Shown here in pieces: positions 4,609 to 6,723 of a stretch of 6,723 nucleotides of DNA. This stretch comes from Actinomycetes bacterium (GTDB taxonomy: Bacteria; Actinomycetota; Acidimicrobiia; Acidimicrobiales; JAJYPT01): contig JAJYPT010000096.1 in the NCBI GenBank assembly GCA_021795135.1, positions 1-6,723 on the forward strand. The letters are read 5' to 3'. The number at the start of each line of letters is the position of its first letter. Within the stretch, counting starts at the first letter, position 1. Both the position numbers and the translations under genes were made by a program. Below the pieces are notes generated by a model. It saw only the letters and a list, made by a program, of their open reading frames with translations. It was not told where the DNA came from and searched no databases.

Positions 4609-6723
4609 TCAAACTTGGCTTGGTATAAATTCCTTAGGAAGACCTATTTGGGCACTTACTTGACCTAAGTCTAATTTAACTAAGTCTTTTATAATCAAAT
4701 CAGTGCCTTTAGCTATACCCAAGGTTTTAGCTGGAATTGAATTATCTTGACAATAAGACAAAATTTCTTCAGCTTTATTAGTACAAATTATTACCCTTGA
4801 AGGAGCTTCTGAAAAAAGTTCCTTGTAATTTATTCCATCTACCACAAAACCTATTTTTGACCTAATTGCCATCTCAACCAATGCAACTCCTAAGCCTCCT
4901 TGTGATATGTCATGAATACCCAAAACAAGGTCCGCCTTGAGAAGCTCTATTACTCCAGATACTACTTTTTGATGCATTTGAACATCTAATTCAGCAAGAG
5001 ATCCACCTCTGTATCTGTGAATAACATCTGCCCAAGCAGATCCAGCAAGGTTTTCAGATTCTGGACCTATCAACAAAATTTGTGCGTTTGGAAAAAGTCT
5101 TGGACTAGGAGGTCTCTTGTTGAGTTTATCTATTAAACCCAGTGTCGTTACAACTGGGCTTGGATCTATATCTTTGCCTCCACTTTCATTATAAAAACTT
5201 ACATTGCCCCCCACTACTGGCAAATTGAAAGACTTACATGCATGAGCCATTCCATCTATAGATTCTGAAAACTGCCACATTACCTCAGGATGCTCTGGAT
5301 TACCATAGTTGAGGCAATTTACTAAAGCTACAGCTTCGGCGCCCGCACAAGCTAAATTAAGGACCGATTCAGCCACTATTAAAGCTGTTCCCTTGTAAGG
5401 ATCTAACGATACCCATCTAGGATTTGAATCAGCAGATAATGCAATGGCATCTGCTTTTTTGCTGAAATTGTCCTTAGTTCCAATAAGGTCTTTTTCTTGT
5501 ATGTCTAGACCTGGAGCTTTCAACAAAAGCACAGCCGCATCAGAGCCATCTTCAGAAACTGTATTTAAAAATAAATGCCTGTCATATTGTTTGTAGACCC
5601 AAGATGGATCTTGCAACAAAGCAAGTAAATCCTTAGCACAATCTAAGGGCTTATCAAATTGAGCGTTATCACTTTTTATAAGTTGAAAATTTTCAGGCTC
5701 TTTCAAAGGGCGTTCACAAACAGGAGATGCGTCATGCAAAAAAGAAGCAGGGATATCTGCCAATATTTGTCCATCCCATCCATCTAAAACTCTAAGACTG
5801 TCTCCTTGGACAACCTTTGCAATTACTGCAGCTTCAATTCCCCACTTTTTACACACAGCTAAGACTTGTTCGAGGTCTTGGGGAGTAACTATTGCCAACA
5901 TTCTTTCTTGTGACTCACTAGTTAGAATCTCATAAGGAGCCATTCCAGGTTCTCGCAAAGGTACGGCATTTACGTTGATATCCATACCAACTCCACCTCT
6001 AGAGGCAGTCTCACTCAAAGCAGAACTAAGACCTGCTCCTCCTAGATCTTGGATACCTACCACCAAACCAGCTTGTTGTAATTCCAAACAGGCCTCTATA
6101 AGTATCTTTTCTTCAAAAGGATCTCCCACTTGAACACTGCTGCGTTTGTCGTCTTCGTCGTTGGTTCGAGCTAAATTTTTTTCAGCATCTGATAATGCAT
6201 CTTTGGAGTTAGATTTTTTAAAGCCTGCAGAGGCTAAAACACTTACTCCCCCAATTCCATCACGCCCGGTCAAAGAACCAAATAAAACTACGAGATTTCC
6301 AACTCCAGTTGCTTGGGCCAATACCAATCGAGATTTAGGCATTACCCCTAAACAAGCAACATTGACCAAAGGATTATCTGAATAACAAGAAGAAAAATCT
6401 AGCTCTCCTCCTACAGTTGGAACACCTACAGAATTTCCATAACTAGAAATTCCACTAACTACTCCTTCGAAAATCCAACGATTCCTAGGGTCGTCTAAAG
6501 GTCCAAATTTCAAAGAATCTAATAAAGCAATTGGACGAGCACCAACGCTAAATATATCCCTTATTATTCCGCCCACTCCAGTTGCAGCACCTTGAAAAGG
6601 CTCAATAGCAGAAGGATGATTATGGCTTTCAATTCTAATTGCTATTGCAACTCCACCACCAGCATCAATCACTCCAGCATTTTCCCCTGGACCTACTAAA
6701 ACTCTCTCGCCTTTTGTAGGTAA
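4609..6723 (-). CDS. purL: Phosphoribosylformylglycinamidine synthase subunit PurL (N-terminus cut off)
   Basis: PurL turns FGAR, ATP and glutamine-derived ammonia into FGAM, the fourth step of IMP synthesis. The 704 residues visible (numbered from the window edge) begin at LPTKGERVLVGPGENAG and reach the natural C-terminus; comparison with the family suggests about 65 residues are missing. The GTG at 6672 is an internal valine codon, not the start. Motifs are ESHNHPSAIEPFQGAATG (around 32-49), GRDGIGG (153-159), QVGDPF (198-203), QDLGGAGL (225-232), SESQERM (269-275), GGNVSFYNE (505-513) and HDISQGGLG (604-612). The size marks the small PurL type, which lacks its own glutaminase and acts with PurS and PurQ, expected beyond the right edge. 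Two charged stretches (about 169-193 and 406-423) look longer than in relatives I remember. It ends 2 nt before the palindrome and is separated from purF by the opposing PHP gene. Confidence 0.97.
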   Translation of the reverse strand, partial: LPTKGERVLVGPGENAGVIDAGGGVAIAIRIESHNHPSAIEPFQGAATGVGGIIRDIFSVGARPIALLDSLKFGPLDDPRNRWIFEGVVSGISSYGNSVGVPTVGGELDFSSCYSDNPLVNVACLGVMPKSRLVLAQATGVGNLVVLFGSLTGRDGIGGVSVLASAGFKKSNSKDALSDAEKNLARTNDEDDKRSSVQVGDPFEEKILIEACLELQQAGLVVGIQDLGGAGLSSALSETASRGGVGMDINVNAVPLREPGMAPYEILTSESQERMLAIVTPQDLEQVLAVCKKWGIEAAVIAKVVQGDSLRVLDGWDGQILADIPASFLHDASPVCERPLKEPENFQLIKSDNAQFDKPLDCAKDLLALLQDPSWVYKQYDRHLFLNTVSEDGSDAAVLLLKAPGLDIQEKDLIGTKDNFSKKADAIALSADSNPRWVSLDPYKGTALIVAESVLNLACAGAEAVALVNCLNYGNPEHPEVMWQFSESIDGMAHACKSFNLPVVGGNVSFYNESGGKDIDPSPVVTTLGLIDKLNKRPPSPRLFPNAQILLIGPESENLAGSAWADVIHRYRGGSLAELDVQMHQKVVSGVIELLKADLVLGIHDISQGGLGVALVEMAIRSKIGFVVDGINYKELFSEAPSRVIICTNKAEEILSYCQDNSIPAKTLGIAKGTDLIIKDLVKLDLGQVSAQIGLPKEFIPSQV

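Noticed and set aside
6146..6385. Plus-strand open frame of 79 codons
   Set aside because: Antisense shadow of purL.
6670..6672. GTG as the start of purL
   Set aside because: The frame continues to the window edge with typical PurL sequence (LPTKGERVLVGPGENAG); this GTG is internal.

Overview
The window is a purine/pyrimidine nucleotide biosynthesis locus from an AT-rich (about 60% A+T by eye) member of the Actinobacteria. Two things point to that phylum. The 60-residue protein at the left end closely resembles BldC, a small MerR-like DNA-binding protein typical of Actinobacteria. It also lies next to purF, purM and purL, a neighbourhood I remember from Streptomyces. A+T-rich actinobacteria of this kind include the streamlined marine and freshwater picoactinobacteria (Actinomarinales, Nanopelagicales). 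That placement is inference; the lineage cannot be fixed from this window.

Layout from left to right: a 21-bp inverted repeat at the extreme left edge (2-63) overlaps the 3' end of bldC (minus strand, 31-213). Positions 214-452 are an AT-rich intergenic stretch of 239 bp with no gene I can support. The minus-strand cluster purF-purM-pyrE (3574 down to 453) follows: purF and purM overlap by 11 nt, purM and pyrE are 4 nt apart, and all three start with GTG. A short divergent promoter region (about 3575-3640) separates purF from a plus-strand PHP-domain phosphoesterase gene of the TrpH/YciV type (3641-4477). That gene converges on purL (minus strand, stop at 4609). Between them lies a perfect 48-nt palindrome (4559-4606), 2 nt beyond the purL stop. 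purL runs off the right edge of the window, so its first roughly 65 codons are missing.

Function: PurL (step 4), PurM (step 5) and PurF (step 1) belong to de novo IMP synthesis. PyrE makes OMP in the pyrimidine pathway. PurF and PyrE both consume PRPP, so the purF-purM-pyrE unit puts the PRPP-consuming step of each pathway on one likely transcript. The PHP gene breaks the purL-purF continuity, so purL and purF are probably separate transcripts. PurL here is the small type, which needs PurS and PurQ as partners; these are probably beyond the right edge.

This is mostly ordinary housekeeping DNA and I see no new defence, mobile or secondary-metabolite system. The points worth a second look are the left-edge inverted repeat, whose outer arm also reads as the tail of a second BldC-like protein; the perfect palindrome between PHP and purL; the compact, near-symmetric divergent promoter; and pyrE in the purine operon.
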